A stretch of DNA of 32,824 bases from Lentisphaeraceae bacterium (GCA_004555175.1 SFJE01000021.1:1-32824); one strand, 5' to 3'. Shown: positions 13,040 to 22,051, numbered from the stretch's first letter. Notes: a model not told the origin generated them from the letters alone. Numbers and translations: made by a program.

Positions 13040-14869
13040 ATGAGTGAAGAGTTTGACTACGATTTGGCCCATACGCGCAACTTTTGCATCATTGCGCACA
13101 TTGACCACGGCAAGACGACGCTGTCGGATCGGATTTTGGAGCTGACGAAGGCGATTGAGGCGCGTCAGTTGAAGGAGCAGACGCTCGATGCGATGGATTT
13201 GGAGCGCGAGCGCGGGATTACCATTAAGAGCCATCCGGTGACGATGCGTTACACGGCCGAGAATGGCGAGCACTATCGCTTTAATCTCATCGATACGCCC
13301 GGCCACGTGGACTTTGCTTACGAGGTGAGCCGCGCGATGGGCGCGTGCGAGGGGGCTATCTTGATTGTGGATGCCGCTCAGGGGGTGGAGGCGCAGACGG
13401 TGGCTAATGCCTATCTGGCGATTGACGCGAATCTGGAGATTATCCCGGTGTTGAATAAGGTGGATCTGCCGAGCGCGGATGTGCCGGGGGTTATTCACCA
13501 GATTGAGGATGTGCTGGGAATTCCGGTGGACCCGGTGTTGAAGGTCTCGGCAAAGACGGGCGAGGGAGTGCGCGAAGTGCTTGAGGAGGTGGTCCGCCGG
13601 GTTCCGCCGCCGAAGACGGAGCGCGCGCAGGGGTCGTTGCGGGCGTTGGTCTTCGATTCGGTCTTCGACGTCTATCGCGGGGTGATTACCTATGTGCGTG
13701 TGGTCGATGGGGTCATTCGTGCGGGCGATACGCTGCGCTTTATGAGCACGGGGCAGACAACGCCGGTGAAGGAGGTGGGGATCTTCTCGCCGAGCCAGAA
13801 GCCGGTGGAGGCGCTCGAGCCCGGACAGGTGGGCTACATCGTCGGAGCCATCAAGGACCCGGCGGAGATTAAGATTGGCGACACGCTCACGAGCGAGCGC
13901 GACGGGGCCGAGGAGCCGTTGCACGGCTTCAAGGAGATTCACCCGACCGTCTTCTGCGGCATCTACCCGGTGAGCACCGATGAGTATAACAAGGTGCGGA
14001 TGGGGCTGGAGAAGCTCCACCTTAACGACTCGGCCTTCACCTTCCACGCGGAGAGCTCGGCAGCGTTGGGCTTTGGTTTCCGGTGTGGCTTCCTGGGGCT
14101 GCTGCACATGGAGGTGGTGCAGGAGCGGCTGCGGCGCGAGTTTCAGCTGGACATCATCAACACCCATCCGGCCGTTATTTATAAGGTGACGCTCAAGGAT
14201 GGCACCGTCTCGGAGATTGATAATCCGGTACTCTTGCCCGATCCCACGCGCATCGAGGTGATTGAAGAGCCGATGATTAAGGCGCGCATTATCACGATGA
14301 GCGCGTGTATGGGCGATATTATGCGTCTGGTATTGGACCGCCGCGGAACGGTTGATTGCACCGAGACGCTCGACGCTCAGCGCGTCATCCTCACCTGCGT
14401 CCTGCCCCTCAACGAAATTTTGATTGACTTCCACGACACGCTCAAATCGGTCTCGCGCGGGTATGCCTCGATGGATTACGAGCCGCACGGCTATCAGCCC
14501 AGCGACATCGTGCGGATGGACATCCTGCTCAACAGCGAGCCGGTCGATGCCTTCAGCTGTATGGTCCACCGGACCCGGGCCGTGGCGCGCGGCAAGCAGA
14601 TGTGCAAGGCCCTGAGCGAGACAATCCCGCCGCACATGTTCAAGATTCCCGTGCAGGCGTGTATCGGGCGGACGATTATCGCCCGCGAGGACATTCGACC
14701 CTTCCGCAAGGACGTGACGGCTAAGCTCTACGGCGGCGATGTCACGCGTAAGCAGAAGTTGCTCAAGAAGCAGGCCGAGGGCAAGAAACGAATGAAGGAG
14801 TTCGGGTCGGTGAATGTGCCGCAGTCGGCCTTTATCGCTGTGCTCAAGGGAACTGCGGAGGATAAGTGA
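13040..14869 (+). CDS. lepA: Elongation factor 4 (LepA), ribosome back-translocating GTPase
   Basis: A 609-residue translational GTPase. The G1 loop AHIDHGKTT is near residues 18-26, G2/G3 appear as DLERERGITIK and DTPGHVDF, and G4 is NKVD. The EF4-specific features STGQT, SSAALGFGFRCGFLGLLHMEVVQERL and the C-terminal GGDVTRKQKLLKKQAEGKKRMK are all present. EF4 acts on stalled or mistranslocated ribosomes. The ATG at 13040 was chosen because the -10 box ends 7 bases before it; an upstream in-frame ATG (13031) lies inside that -10 box. There is no Shine-Dalgarno, which fits a leaderless mRNA. The stop overlaps the next start (TGATG). It heads an operon with DUF212, PHP and recJ genes. Confidence 0.97.
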   Translation: MSEEFDYDLAHTRNFCIIAHIDHGKTTLSDRILELTKAIEARQLKEQTLDAMDLERERGITIKSHPVTMRYTAENGEHYRFNLIDTPGHVDFAYEVSRAMGACEGAILIVDAAQGVEAQTVANAYLAIDANLEIIPVLNKVDLPSADVPGVIHQIEDVLGIPVDPVLKVSAKTGEGVREVLEEVVRRVPPPKTERAQGSLRALVFDSVFDVYRGVITYVRVVDGVIRAGDTLRFMSTGQTTPVKEVGIFSPSQKPVEALEPGQVGYIVGAIKDPAEIKIGDTLTSERDGAEEPLHGFKEIHPTVFCGIYPVSTDEYNKVRMGLEKLHLNDSAFTFHAESSAALGFGFRCGFLGLLHMEVVQERLRREFQLDIINTHPAVIYKVTLKDGTVSEIDNPVLLPDPTRIEVIEEPMIKARIITMSACMGDIMRLVLDRRGTVDCTETLDAQRVILTCVLPLNEILIDFHDTLKSVSRGYASMDYEPHGYQPSDIVRMDILLNSEPVDAFSCMVHRTRAVARGKQMCKALSETIPPHMFKIPVQACIGRTIIAREDIRPFRKDVTAKLYGGDVTRKQKLLKKQAEGKKRMKEFGSVNVPQSAFIAVLKGTAEDK

Positions 14870-15372
14870 TGGAGCCAACCCTCTTTTCCGGCGAGGCGTT
14901 ACACCTCGACTTCTGGACCTACTTTACGACGCCCTACTTCTGGAGCGGCTTTATGGGCTGGTGCGTGGCCCAGGTCATTAAGATGACCCGTGGAGCCATT
15001 CGGACCAAGAGCCTGGACTTCACCTACTTGATGAGCACCGGCGGAATGCCCAGTGCCCACTCCTCGCTGGTTGTCGGTGTCTTCGTCTCCCTCGGGCTAG
15101 GGCTGGGGTGGACGCACCCGATTACCGTGGTCTCGAGCGTGGTGGCCACCATTACGATGTTCGATGCCGCCACCGTCCGCCGCGCGGCCGGTCTCCAGGC
15201 GCGGTTGCTGAACAAGATTACACGCCAGCTCTTCGTCGAGCGCACCTTCTCGGCCAAGCCGCTCAAGGAGATGCTCGGACACACGCGCACCGAGGTGCTG
15301 GGCGGAATGATTACCGGCACGTGCGTGGCCTTCGCCGTCACGCTCTTCTGGGCCAAGGTTATCAACGGTTAA
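14869..15372 (+). CDS. DUF212 (YuiD-type) membrane protein, divergent PAP2 family
   Basis: A 167-residue membrane protein of the DUF212 family, distantly related to acid phosphatases and vanadium haloperoxidases. Conserved segments are GGMPSAHSSLVVGV, MFDAATVRRAAGLQARLLN and LGHTRTEVLGG; the Ser-Ala-His and the late His correspond to the phosphatase motifs of PAP2 enzymes. Three or four hydrophobic segments are visible (about 20-40, 65-85, 88-105, 145-165). A lipid or isoprenoid phosphatase role is plausible but unproven. The start ATG overlaps the lepA stop by one base and has GGAGGA upstream; a GTG at 14866 is an alternative. Confidence 0.85.
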   Translation: MEPTLFSGEALHLDFWTYFTTPYFWSGFMGWCVAQVIKMTRGAIRTKSLDFTYLMSTGGMPSAHSSLVVGVFVSLGLGLGWTHPITVVSSVVATITMFDAATVRRAAGLQARLLNKITRQLFVERTFSAKPLKEMLGHTRTEVLGGMITGTCVAFAVTLFWAKVING

Positions 15373-15405
15373 CCCTGTGCCGGCCCAATTGGGAGGTCTT
15401 TGCTT

Positions 15406-16470
15406 ATGCCAACGTTGATTCTTCCGCGTGCGAGCACGGCGCACCCCTTCGCCCATTGGTTGGTGAACAAGGCCTATAAGGCGGCCGTGCGCGAGGGCTT
15501 TACGCCCCGCGAGTTGCGTCTGCCGGTGCCGCCCATTGAGCACCCGGCAATCCTCTCGGAGGCCGCGCGCTTGGGAATGACTTGCACGCAGGGCCGCGTG
15601 CCGGAACTCTCGCCAACCAACGCGCTGGTCGCCTTCCTGGCAGGCACGGGTGAGGCCACGCCGCGGCTCCTCTCCCTGGCTTTGCCGCCGGAGGCGAAGT
15701 TGACCGATTGGCACGCGCACACGCAGTTTGCCTACTGTGGGCGGGGGATTGACCTCTTTGATGCTGCCTCCCTCTCGCTCACCCTAGGTGTGCAGGTTCA
15801 GGGCTTCTCCGAACACGCCTTCGCCCTCTACTTCCCCGGTGATGCGCTCAAGTTCTACTGGCAGTCCGACCCCGACTTCGTGGCGCGCAGCTGGGCCGAG
15901 AAGGGCCGCGGCCGGATGGTGGCCTATAAGGCGATGGTGGCCCAAGCGCGGCAACTCTTCGGTACGCGCGTTCGCTTTGGGCTGGAGGTTGACCTCTTTG
16001 GCGGGGGGCAGTTCTGCCTGGCATCGGAGGATCTCGAGGGCTGGGATATGCTCATCGGGGCCATTCACGAGGTGGAGGGGGTGAACGCCGCCACGCCGCA
16101 GGCTGAAGTCGAGGTGGCTTGGATGCGCGATGTCGAGCGTCTCCTAACCTATCCCATTAAGATCTTGGCCCATCCCTTCCGCTATTGGCCCTGGGGCCAC
16201 CGCCCCGTGCCGCGTCACCTTTACAAGCCCGTGGCGCGAATGCTCGCCCAGGCCGGTGTGGCCGCCGAAATAAACCACCACAAAAATCCCTTCGAGCTGG
16301 ACTTCTTCCGCGATTGCCTGGAGGAGGGGGTTAAGATCTCTTTGGGCACCGACGCGCACATCACGCGCGACATTGCCGACCTTCAGCCCCATCTGCAGAC
16401 GCTCGACGCGCTGGGGATTAACACCCCTGAGTTGCGCGCCAAGCACCTCTTTGCCGTGGAGCAGGAATGA
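15406..16470 (+). CDS. PHP-domain phosphoesterase (histidinol-phosphatase-like)
   Basis: A 354-residue protein with a PHP metal-dependent phosphoesterase domain from about residue 98 to the end. Metal-binding motifs are DWHAHT (H103 and H105), GFSEH, the GLEVDL strand, ILAHPFRY and the C-terminal GTDAH. The first 95 residues are unusual: they hold LPRAS...HPFAHWLVNKAY and EHPAILSEAARLGM, which I do not recognise. Histidinol phosphatase is the nearest known function, but no other histidine genes are nearby. The ATG at 15406 is 9 bases from GGGAGG; that site overlaps the palindrome CCCAATTGGG (15384-15393). The stop overlaps the recJ start by 4 bases. Confidence 0.82.
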   Translation: MPTLILPRASTAHPFAHWLVNKAYKAAVREGFTPRELRLPVPPIEHPAILSEAARLGMTCTQGRVPELSPTNALVAFLAGTGEATPRLLSLALPPEAKLTDWHAHTQFAYCGRGIDLFDAASLSLTLGVQVQGFSEHAFALYFPGDALKFYWQSDPDFVARSWAEKGRGRMVAYKAMVAQARQLFGTRVRFGLEVDLFGGGQFCLASEDLEGWDMLIGAIHEVEGVNAATPQAEVEVAWMRDVERLLTYPIKILAHPFRYWPWGHRPVPRHLYKPVARMLAQAGVAAEINHHKNPFELDFFRDCLEEGVKISLGTDAHITRDIADLQPHLQTLDALGINTPELRAKHLFAVEQE

Positions 16471-18230
16471 AGTGGCAGTTGGCAGAGGCGCCCGAGCACG
16501 CACAGATCGAGGCCGTGGCGCGTGCGTGCGGGATTGAGTCGCCCTTGATTGCCGCTGTGGTGGCCCGGCGGCTGGGCGGGCAAAGCCCCGAGGCCTATCT
16601 CGCCCCGGCCCAGGCTTCGCTCGCCCCGCCCGAAGAGTTGCCGGAGATGGCCCAGGCCGTCGAGCGTATCCGCCTAGCCATCGCCCGAGGCGAGCCCATC
16701 TCCGTCTTTGGTGACTACGATGCCGATGGCATCACCGGCACCACGCTCTTGGTCAAAGCGCTAAAGGCCGCCGGCGCAGCCTGCGTCCAACCCTTCTTCC
16801 CCGACCGCGAACGCGAGGGGTATGGGTTGACGGTGGAGGCGCTGACACGCTGTCTTCAGCGCCACAAGCCCGCCCCAACGCTTCTGATTACCGTCGATTG
16901 CGGCATTACCTGCGCGGCCGAGGTGGCGTGGTTGGCCGAGCGCAAGATCGAGGTGGTGGTGACCGATCACCACACCTTGCCCGAGGTGCTCCCGCAGGCG
17001 GTCGCGGTGGTTAATCCGCAACGTCTGCCTGAGGGCCATCCCGCGTGCGGAATGTGCGGCTGCGCCACCGCTTTTACCCTCGTGCGCGCCCTGGAGGCCG
17101 CCGGGCTGCCGGTCCACGCCGAGGCCTATTTGGATCTCGTGGCCGTGGCAACGATTGCCGATGTGATGGCGCTCACCGGCGACAATCGCACGCTGGTGGC
17201 GCGCGGGTTGGCGCTGCTTGCCTCGGGGCGCGGCAACCCTGGCCTTTCCGAACTGTTGCGGGCGCTGCGGGCGCCCAAGGCGACCGGTGCACCCACGGCC
17301 GAAGAGGTGGCCTTTGGCATTATTCCCTGCATCAATGCCGCTGGGCGAGTGGGCTCGCAACTTCTAGAGCACTATCGCCAGGGCGGAGCCTTTCGTGGGC
17401 TTTACGACTTTGAGAGCCGCCTCTCGCCCCTCCATCGCGTCTATCGACTCTTGGCCGATGGCGAGGCGGGGCGGGCCTTCGCAAAGGATCTGATGGCCCT
17501 TAATCGCTTGCGCAAGCAGGCGGAAGCCGAGCTACACAAGGTGCTCGCGGGCTGCACGCCCCAGCAGGGCGAGCAGGTGATGATTGTTCCCTGCCAGGAG
17601 CTTTACGCCGGGGTCGCGGGCATTGTGGCCGCGCGGCTGATGGGGCGGGTGGGCGTGCCGGTGGCGGTGGTCTGCCAAGATGGCGCAGGCAACGCCCACG
17701 GATCGATGCGCTCGTGCGGCTCGTGGCACGCGGTTGAGGCCCTGCGGACGGTCGAGGACCTCTTGGTCAACTACGGTGGGCACGCCAAGGCCGCTGGCTT
17801 CGTTCTCAAGCCCGGGGCCTACGCCGAGTTCTGCCGGCGCCTGCCGCAAGCCTTCGCCGCGGGCGATGCCACCGAAAGTGCCACCTACGAGACCGATCTC
17901 ACCGGCGAGAGCGCTCTCTATGTCGACCTCTGCCGGGAGCTCAAGCGCCTAGAGCCAATGGGTCACGGCAACCCTAAGCCTATCTTCCGCGCTACCTTCC
18001 GCGTGGAGAGCTGCCGCGCGATTGGCAAGACCAAGGAGCACCTGGCCTTCCAGTTAGCCCCGGTGCCGGCGGGCGAGCCGCTCAAGGCCGTCTGGTTTGG
18101 TCACGGCCGCGAGGTCGATTGCTGGCCGGCGGGCAGCGAGGTGTCGTGCTACTTTACCGTCAGCGAGGATACCTTCTATACCACGCCCCGTCCCTCGCTG
18201 ATGATTGTCGAGGCGGTGGCATGCAAGTAG
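16467..18230 (+). CDS. recJ: Single-stranded-DNA-specific 5'-3' exonuclease RecJ
   Basis: A 587-residue RecJ, the DHH-family nuclease that degrades 5'-ended single strands in recombination and mismatch repair. The DHH motifs are clear: FGDYDADGITGT (81-92), ITVDCGI (141-147), VTDHH (165-169) and a long LVAVATIADVM segment. The DHHA1 domain contains GIVAARL and the glycine-rich GGHAKAAGF. A C-terminal OB-fold region follows, with LEPMGHGNPKPIF at its start. The length is typical (570-590). It starts within the ATGA overlap with the PHP gene, with CAGGA just upstream, so it is coupled to it. The 3' end is followed at once by a strong ribosome binding site and a very short ORF. Confidence 0.96.
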   Translation: MKWQLAEAPEHAQIEAVARACGIESPLIAAVVARRLGGQSPEAYLAPAQASLAPPEELPEMAQAVERIRLAIARGEPISVFGDYDADGITGTTLLVKALKAAGAACVQPFFPDREREGYGLTVEALTRCLQRHKPAPTLLITVDCGITCAAEVAWLAERKIEVVVTDHHTLPEVLPQAVAVVNPQRLPEGHPACGMCGCATAFTLVRALEAAGLPVHAEAYLDLVAVATIADVMALTGDNRTLVARGLALLASGRGNPGLSELLRALRAPKATGAPTAEEVAFGIIPCINAAGRVGSQLLEHYRQGGAFRGLYDFESRLSPLHRVYRLLADGEAGRAFAKDLMALNRLRKQAEAELHKVLAGCTPQQGEQVMIVPCQELYAGVAGIVAARLMGRVGVPVAVVCQDGAGNAHGSMRSCGSWHAVEALRTVEDLLVNYGGHAKAAGFVLKPGAYAEFCRRLPQAFAAGDATESATYETDLTGESALYVDLCRELKRLEPMGHGNPKPIFRATFRVESCRAIGKTKEHLAFQLAPVPAGEPLKAVWFGHGREVDCWPAGSEVSCYFTVSEDTFYTTPRPSLMIVEAVACK

Positions 18231-18246
18231 GAGGAGAAGCCTGTTG

Positions 18247-18327
18247 ATGAATCGGAGAACCTTTTTGGCCGCCATTGGGGCGAGCGCATTGACTGGTCTG
18301 GCTAACGCCCAGGAGTCTACGCGCTAA
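18247..18327 (+). CDS. 26-residue ORF consisting almost only of a Tat-type signal peptide
   Basis: The ORF begins MNRRTFLAAIGASALTGLANA and stops five residues later, after QESTR. It has the twin arginine and following Phe-Leu of a Tat signal (NRRTFL), a hydrophobic core and an ANA cleavage site, then a TAA. An unusually strong AGGAGGAGAA (18229-18238) ends 8 bases before the ATG. A terminator follows 23 bases after the stop. The most likely origin is deletion of the mature part of a Tat-exported protein, but a functional microprotein is possible given the intact ribosome binding site and signal. It is the last frame of the lepA-recJ operon. Confidence 0.6.
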   Translation: MNRRTFLAAIGASALTGLANAQESTR

Positions 18328-18350
18328 GCGCTGATTTCACACTTCATAAT

Positions 18351-18384
18351 AAGCGGGGCGCCTGTGGGTGCCCCGCTTGTTTTA
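18351..18384 (+). terminator. Intrinsic terminator at the end of the lepA-recJ operon
   Basis: AAGCGGGGCGCC (18351-18362) pairs with GGTGCCCCGCTT (18367-18378) around a TGTG loop, with one G-T wobble, followed by GTTTTA. The T-tract overlaps the stop codon of the convergent minus-strand gene. Confidence 0.85.
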
Positions 18385-21051
18385 CAGCAAGCGGACCTTA
18401 TAGCCGGGTTTGGCGGGCGCAGGTGCGGGGTAGATGGCCGTGAGGGTGACGTTGCCGCTGGCGGTTTCCGCAAAGGTCACCGTGCCCGTCTGCTCATCCC
18501 AGGTGGCGGCGGAGGCTGGGGAGATGGTGACCGTGGCGGGCGCTTGGCCGGTGGGGGTGGCGGCATAGAGCGTCACGGTCGCCCCGGGAAGGATATGCTC
18601 GGGCCCCAAGCAGTTCTCGTAGGTAATCGTCAACTCGGTCTTCGCCTGAAAGGTTGCTGCTAGCGTCACGGCCTCCGTGACCGCATAGGGCGAATAGCCA
18701 TCGCTCTCCACTTCAATGGGGTGGGTGCCCGAGGTGGTTGTTGCCGTCCATCCCGTAAAGGTGTGGCCGGTCTTCACCTGCGGCGCTAGGCGAATGACTT
18801 GCTCTGGAAGGACCGAGGTCTTAAGGCGATTTTCATCAACTTCAACCGTGACTGTCAGCGCCTTGGGCACTACGGCCGCCGGACGGAAACTCGGATAGTG
18901 GCTGTTATTGAGGTTTGTGAAGGTGGCGTTCAAGTCGGCCGAATTGCAGAAGTTGACTTTCTCCTCAAACGAGCCCCCCCAGAGATTTCCATCGCTCCAG
19001 ACTTCATTGGCATTGCCCCAGAGGTCGTAGAAGCCATACGGGTCGGCCTTCTTCGAGCCAACGGTGACCGGGCCCGTTGTTCGGCCATAGACAATCATCT
19101 CCGCGGTGATGGTTGGGTCGCCATAGGTTTCGGCCGCATTGAGGTATCCGGCGCCGTCCTTGTAGCCTGTATGCGTGCAGGCAGCCTTGGTGATGTTGAC
19201 GATTTGTTCCTTGGAGGGGAGGGTCGCGTGCATTGGGAAAGCGGCGTTGAGGGTGGCGAGGTAGCCCTCCGCTTCGGCAACACTTGCGATATAGTGCGGG
19301 AGATAGGAGGTCAACTTCTCTTCAACCTTGGAGTAATCCTTATCGGCAAGTTGCTTGATGTACTCCACGTGCGCCTGGGTTGTCTCGTAGACGCCGACAT
19401 AGTAGGTCGAGCCGTTATAGGAGACCTGTTTAAGTGGCAGCGAGGTGCCCTTATAGAGCCCCAGGAGGTCAGAGAAGTCAGCGCTATAGACGATAGCACC
19501 GCCAGTTTTTAGGGGAAGCGTGGCGTAGGGCTTTTCGGTGATGGCGTAGGGAAAGTATTGGAAGGGGTTGACTCCGGCGCTCCACGCTTGCGCAGTGGCT
19601 GTCTCGTATCCCAAGGCGGGCTTCATCGTCTTGATTTCGGCGGAGGGATCGGCTTCGCCGATGTAGGTGACGGGTGAGGCGGTGGCCTCGGCAACGGTGA
19701 AGTTGGCCGTTAGGGTGGCGATGGAGTCGTAGTCGCCAACCGTGTAGGTGTTGTTTCGAGGCGCCTCGCCGCCCTCGATGGTCCAACAGTCGAAGGTATA
19801 GCCTGCCGGAGTGGTGGGGGTGAGGGTGAGCTTGGTGCCGGGGGCGTAAAAGCCCTCGCCGTAGTCAGACTCCTCCGCTGCCGCCGTGGCGGTGCCGCCG
19901 TAGACGAGGACGCGCGGATAGGTCTGGAAGGAGGCGGTAAAGGTGAGCGTTACGCCAGGGGTGATTTCGGGAACGGTGTAGGAGAGGGGACTCTCGGTGC
20001 TGGTTGTGCCATCAGGGAGGGTCCATGCGTTAAAGCGCTGATAGGCGCCTGGCGTGGCGGTGAGGGTGATGGTGTCGCCGGGCACCCCCTCGCGTACCGA
20101 GGCTGTCCCGCCAGTGACAGCGAGCGTTGCATAGGGTTTGGAGGTGTAGGCAAAGGTAACATTTGCTCCTGGCATAGCGAAGGTGGTGCCGGCGCAGACG
20201 AGGTCCGCTGGCGTAATCTCTGGACCCTGGAGGCGATACCCTGCGGCCGGCGTGGGGGGCGTAAGGGTGACCTCCGTCCCGGGTGTGGCGCTGATGGGCT
20301 TTCCCACCTGCACGCCATCGAGGGTGACGATGGCCGTGTAGGTGATCGCTTCTGGCGGCGTATAGACTAACCGCGCACCCTTTCTTCCAAAACCATCTGT
20401 TTCAGAACTAATTGAGGCACTCTGCCATTCATTGGTCTTCAAGTTCTCGCTATAGACAACACTGCCATCAGCGTAGCCGCCGCGGAAGGTACCCTCGGTT
20501 ACGAATTCGGCCACATTGCCGTACATGTCAAAGCACCCGTGTGGAGCTGGTAAAGTGTGGCTTTGAGCGTAGTCGAACCAAGCAGAAAGGGTAATGGGGC
20601 CATTGATGCCAGTATTGTCCGCATCACCATCAATACCGTTAAAGACATTGCAAGGCTGGTCAGGGTTTCCGGCATAGGCCTCCCACTGTGCGCCAGAGGG
20701 AAAGGACAGAAACGGAAAGTTGCCTAGGCGGTTGTTTTCCGTGTTAAAACCGCCGTAAGCAATTCCAGCTGTGGCATTACTCGGCTCGGTTGAGAGCCAT
20801 CCCAACTTATGGGCCTGCGCCTGGGTTACTTCGTACACGCCGAGGTAAACAGGGTCCGCGAGCTCGGTATCGCGCACGAAGAGCATCTTCGTGCCAGTGC
20901 GGTAGGTTGTATCGGCCTGCTCCGGGGCGGCGACAGAGACGGCCGCGTCAGCGGGCGTGGCCAAGTCGTAGGCCACATACTCCCGGGCCCCGCGTCCGGA
21001 CAACGCAAAGAGGGCGGATAAAAACGTCAACAGGGTGCGACTGCGGATCAT
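18382..21051 (-). CDS. Large secreted protein with two FGE/SUMF1-fold domains and InlB-like repeats
   Basis: An 889-residue protein with an N-terminal signal sequence (MIRSRTLLTFLSALFALSG). Two domains resemble the formylglycine-generating-enzyme (sulfatase-modifying factor) fold. The first runs from PVYLGVYEVTQAQ to HGCFDMYGNVAEFV and FRGGYADGS; the second from YYVGVYETTQAHV to YGFYDLWGNANEVWSDG and LWGGSF. Between and after them are beta-rich repeats of about 70-80 residues with the InlB/Listeria-Bacteroides pattern (PGTEVTLTPPTPAAGY, GYTFDCWTIEGG, TLTANF, GHTFTGWTATTT). Both FGE-type cores are degenerate, so I favour a binding or adhesion role over catalysis. The ATG at 21051 has GGAGGA 6 bases upstream and is preferred over an ATG at 21072. 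It has its own promoter. Confidence 0.8.
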   Translation of the reverse strand: MIRSRTLLTFLSALFALSGRGAREYVAYDLATPADAAVSVAAPEQADTTYRTGTKMLFVRDTELADPVYLGVYEVTQAQAHKLGWLSTEPSNATAGIAYGGFNTENNRLGNFPFLSFPSGAQWEAYAGNPDQPCNVFNGIDGDADNTGINGPITLSAWFDYAQSHTLPAPHGCFDMYGNVAEFVTEGTFRGGYADGSVVYSENLKTNEWQSASISSETDGFGRKGARLVYTPPEAITYTAIVTLDGVQVGKPISATPGTEVTLTPPTPAAGYRLQGPEITPADLVCAGTTFAMPGANVTFAYTSKPYATLAVTGGTASVREGVPGDTITLTATPGAYQRFNAWTLPDGTTSTESPLSYTVPEITPGVTLTFTASFQTYPRVLVYGGTATAAAEESDYGEGFYAPGTKLTLTPTTPAGYTFDCWTIEGGEAPRNNTYTVGDYDSIATLTANFTVAEATASPVTYIGEADPSAEIKTMKPALGYETATAQAWSAGVNPFQYFPYAITEKPYATLPLKTGGAIVYSADFSDLLGLYKGTSLPLKQVSYNGSTYYVGVYETTQAHVEYIKQLADKDYSKVEEKLTSYLPHYIASVAEAEGYLATLNAAFPMHATLPSKEQIVNITKAACTHTGYKDGAGYLNAAETYGDPTITAEMIVYGRTTGPVTVGSKKADPYGFYDLWGNANEVWSDGNLWGGSFEEKVNFCNSADLNATFTNLNNSHYPSFRPAAVVPKALTVTVEVDENRLKTSVLPEQVIRLAPQVKTGHTFTGWTATTTSGTHPIEVESDGYSPYAVTEAVTLAATFQAKTELTITYENCLGPEHILPGATVTLYAATPTGQAPATVTISPASAATWDEQTGTVTFAETASGNVTLTAIYPAPAPAKPGYKVRLL

Positions 21052-21082
21052 ACGGCATCCTCCAACATCCAAAAACGTCTCC

Positions 21083-21088
21083 AGTATA
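21083..21088 (-). promoter_or_regulatory. Extended -10 box of the FGE/InlB gene
   Basis: On the minus strand TGG-TATACT forms an extended -10 box; no convincing -35 is present at 17 bases. The predicted leader is about 25 bases and holds the GGAGGA site. Confidence 0.5.
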
Positions 21089-21217
21089 CCACAAAGAGCT
21101 GTTGGATAGAGAGGTGGACGGCTTTACGTTGCGGTTGAAGCTTCTCCAATTCTTGGCTGGTGAAACGCCGAACAATCCGTGCTCGGGGTCGGGATGAATT
21201 GTGGTGGGCGAATGGTG

Positions 21218-21223
21218 TATAAT
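21218..21223 (+). promoter_or_regulatory. -10 box of the coiled-coil protein gene
   Basis: TATAAT ends 6 bases before the ATG, which places the expected start point on the A of the start codon. No clear -35 was found. Confidence 0.55.
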
Positions 21224-21229
21224 GGGGGT

Positions 21230-22051
21230 ATGAATACGACAGCGAAGGTGGCGACGGCCGGCGTCGCCGTGGTTGCATTGATGGCCGGTAGTTATGCGGC
21301 GGGACGCTTTTTCGCGCCGCAGCAGGTGGTTGCCGAGGAGACCGCGCCAGTGGTGAAGCCAGTGGTGACGGTTGCGGGGAATGGGGACGCCTTGGCGCTC
21401 TCGAAGGCGTTGAGTGAGGTGGAGGCGCTGAAGGTGGAGAAGGCTGCGCTGGAGAAGGCTTTGGCCGAGGCGCAGGCGGCCGGAGAGGCTGCGGCGAAGG
21501 CGACGGTGGAGCCGCCCAAGCGCCTATCGATGCGCGAGCGGATGGAGGAACTGAAGAAGCAGGATCCGGAGCGTTATCGGCTGATGGAGGAGCGGCGCGC
21601 TCAGTTCCAGCAGGCGTTGCAGGAGGCGCGTGCGAAGCGCGATGACTTCCTGGGGAGCGTGGACTTGTCGCTCTTTACCCCCGAGGAGCGGTTGGTGCAC
21701 GAGCAGTTTACCGCCGCGCTGGCTAAGCAGGCGGAGCTGGAGGAGCGGATGCGCGCGCTCGTTGAGAGCGGCGAGATGCCCACCGAAGCGCAGCGCACGG
21801 AGATGCACGAGACGCAGCACACCTTGCGCGACTTGCGCGAGGCCGAGCGCTCGGCGCTTCTGGGCGCGGTGGCCACCTCGATGGGCCTCTCCGAGAGCGA
21901 CAGCGCGGACTTTGCCCAGTTGATGACCGAGATTTACGATGCCACTAGCAACGGAATGCGGATGCGCCCCGGGCGTGGCGGCGAGGGGCGGGCGGGCGGC
22001 GCCCCGGGCGGCGGCCCAGGCGATATGCCGCTTCCGCCCCCTGGGGTGTGA
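21230..22051 (+). CDS. Membrane-anchored coiled-coil protein of unknown function
   Basis: A 273-residue protein with one hydrophobic segment (about 7-27) that may be an anchor or an uncleaved signal, an Ala/Glu/Lys coiled coil (about 55-95), a charged helical region (about 100-235: MRERMEELKKQDPERYRLMEERR, FTPEERLVHEQFTAALAKQAELEERM) and a disordered Gly/Pro/Arg-rich tail (250-273). The helical part with its FTPEER segment recalls periplasmic Spy/CpxP-like helical proteins in a general way, but I see no specific signature. Earlier in-frame ATGs overlap the promoter, so the ATG at 21230 was chosen. There is no ribosome binding site, which fits a leaderless message. It converges with the HU gene and shares a terminator with it. 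Confidence 0.75.
   Translation: MNTTAKVATAGVAVVALMAGSYAAGRFFAPQQVVAEETAPVVKPVVTVAGNGDALALSKALSEVEALKVEKAALEKALAEAQAAGEAAAKATVEPPKRLSMRERMEELKKQDPERYRLMEERRAQFQQALQEARAKRDDFLGSVDLSLFTPEERLVHEQFTAALAKQAELEERMRALVESGEMPTEAQRTEMHETQHTLRDLREAERSALLGAVATSMGLSESDSADFAQLMTEIYDATSNGMRMRPGRGGEGRAGGAPGGGPGDMPLPPPGV

Noticed and set aside
12941..14878. 645-codon minus-strand frame opposite lepA
   Set aside because: It is the antisense shadow of lepA. The His/Arg/Leu-rich composition is typical of antisense frames in GC-rich genes, and lepA is certain.
18382..21051. Active formylglycine-generating enzyme
   Set aside because: The conserved core is degenerate in both copies, the protein is secreted and mixed with adhesion-type repeats, and no sulfatase gene is in the window.
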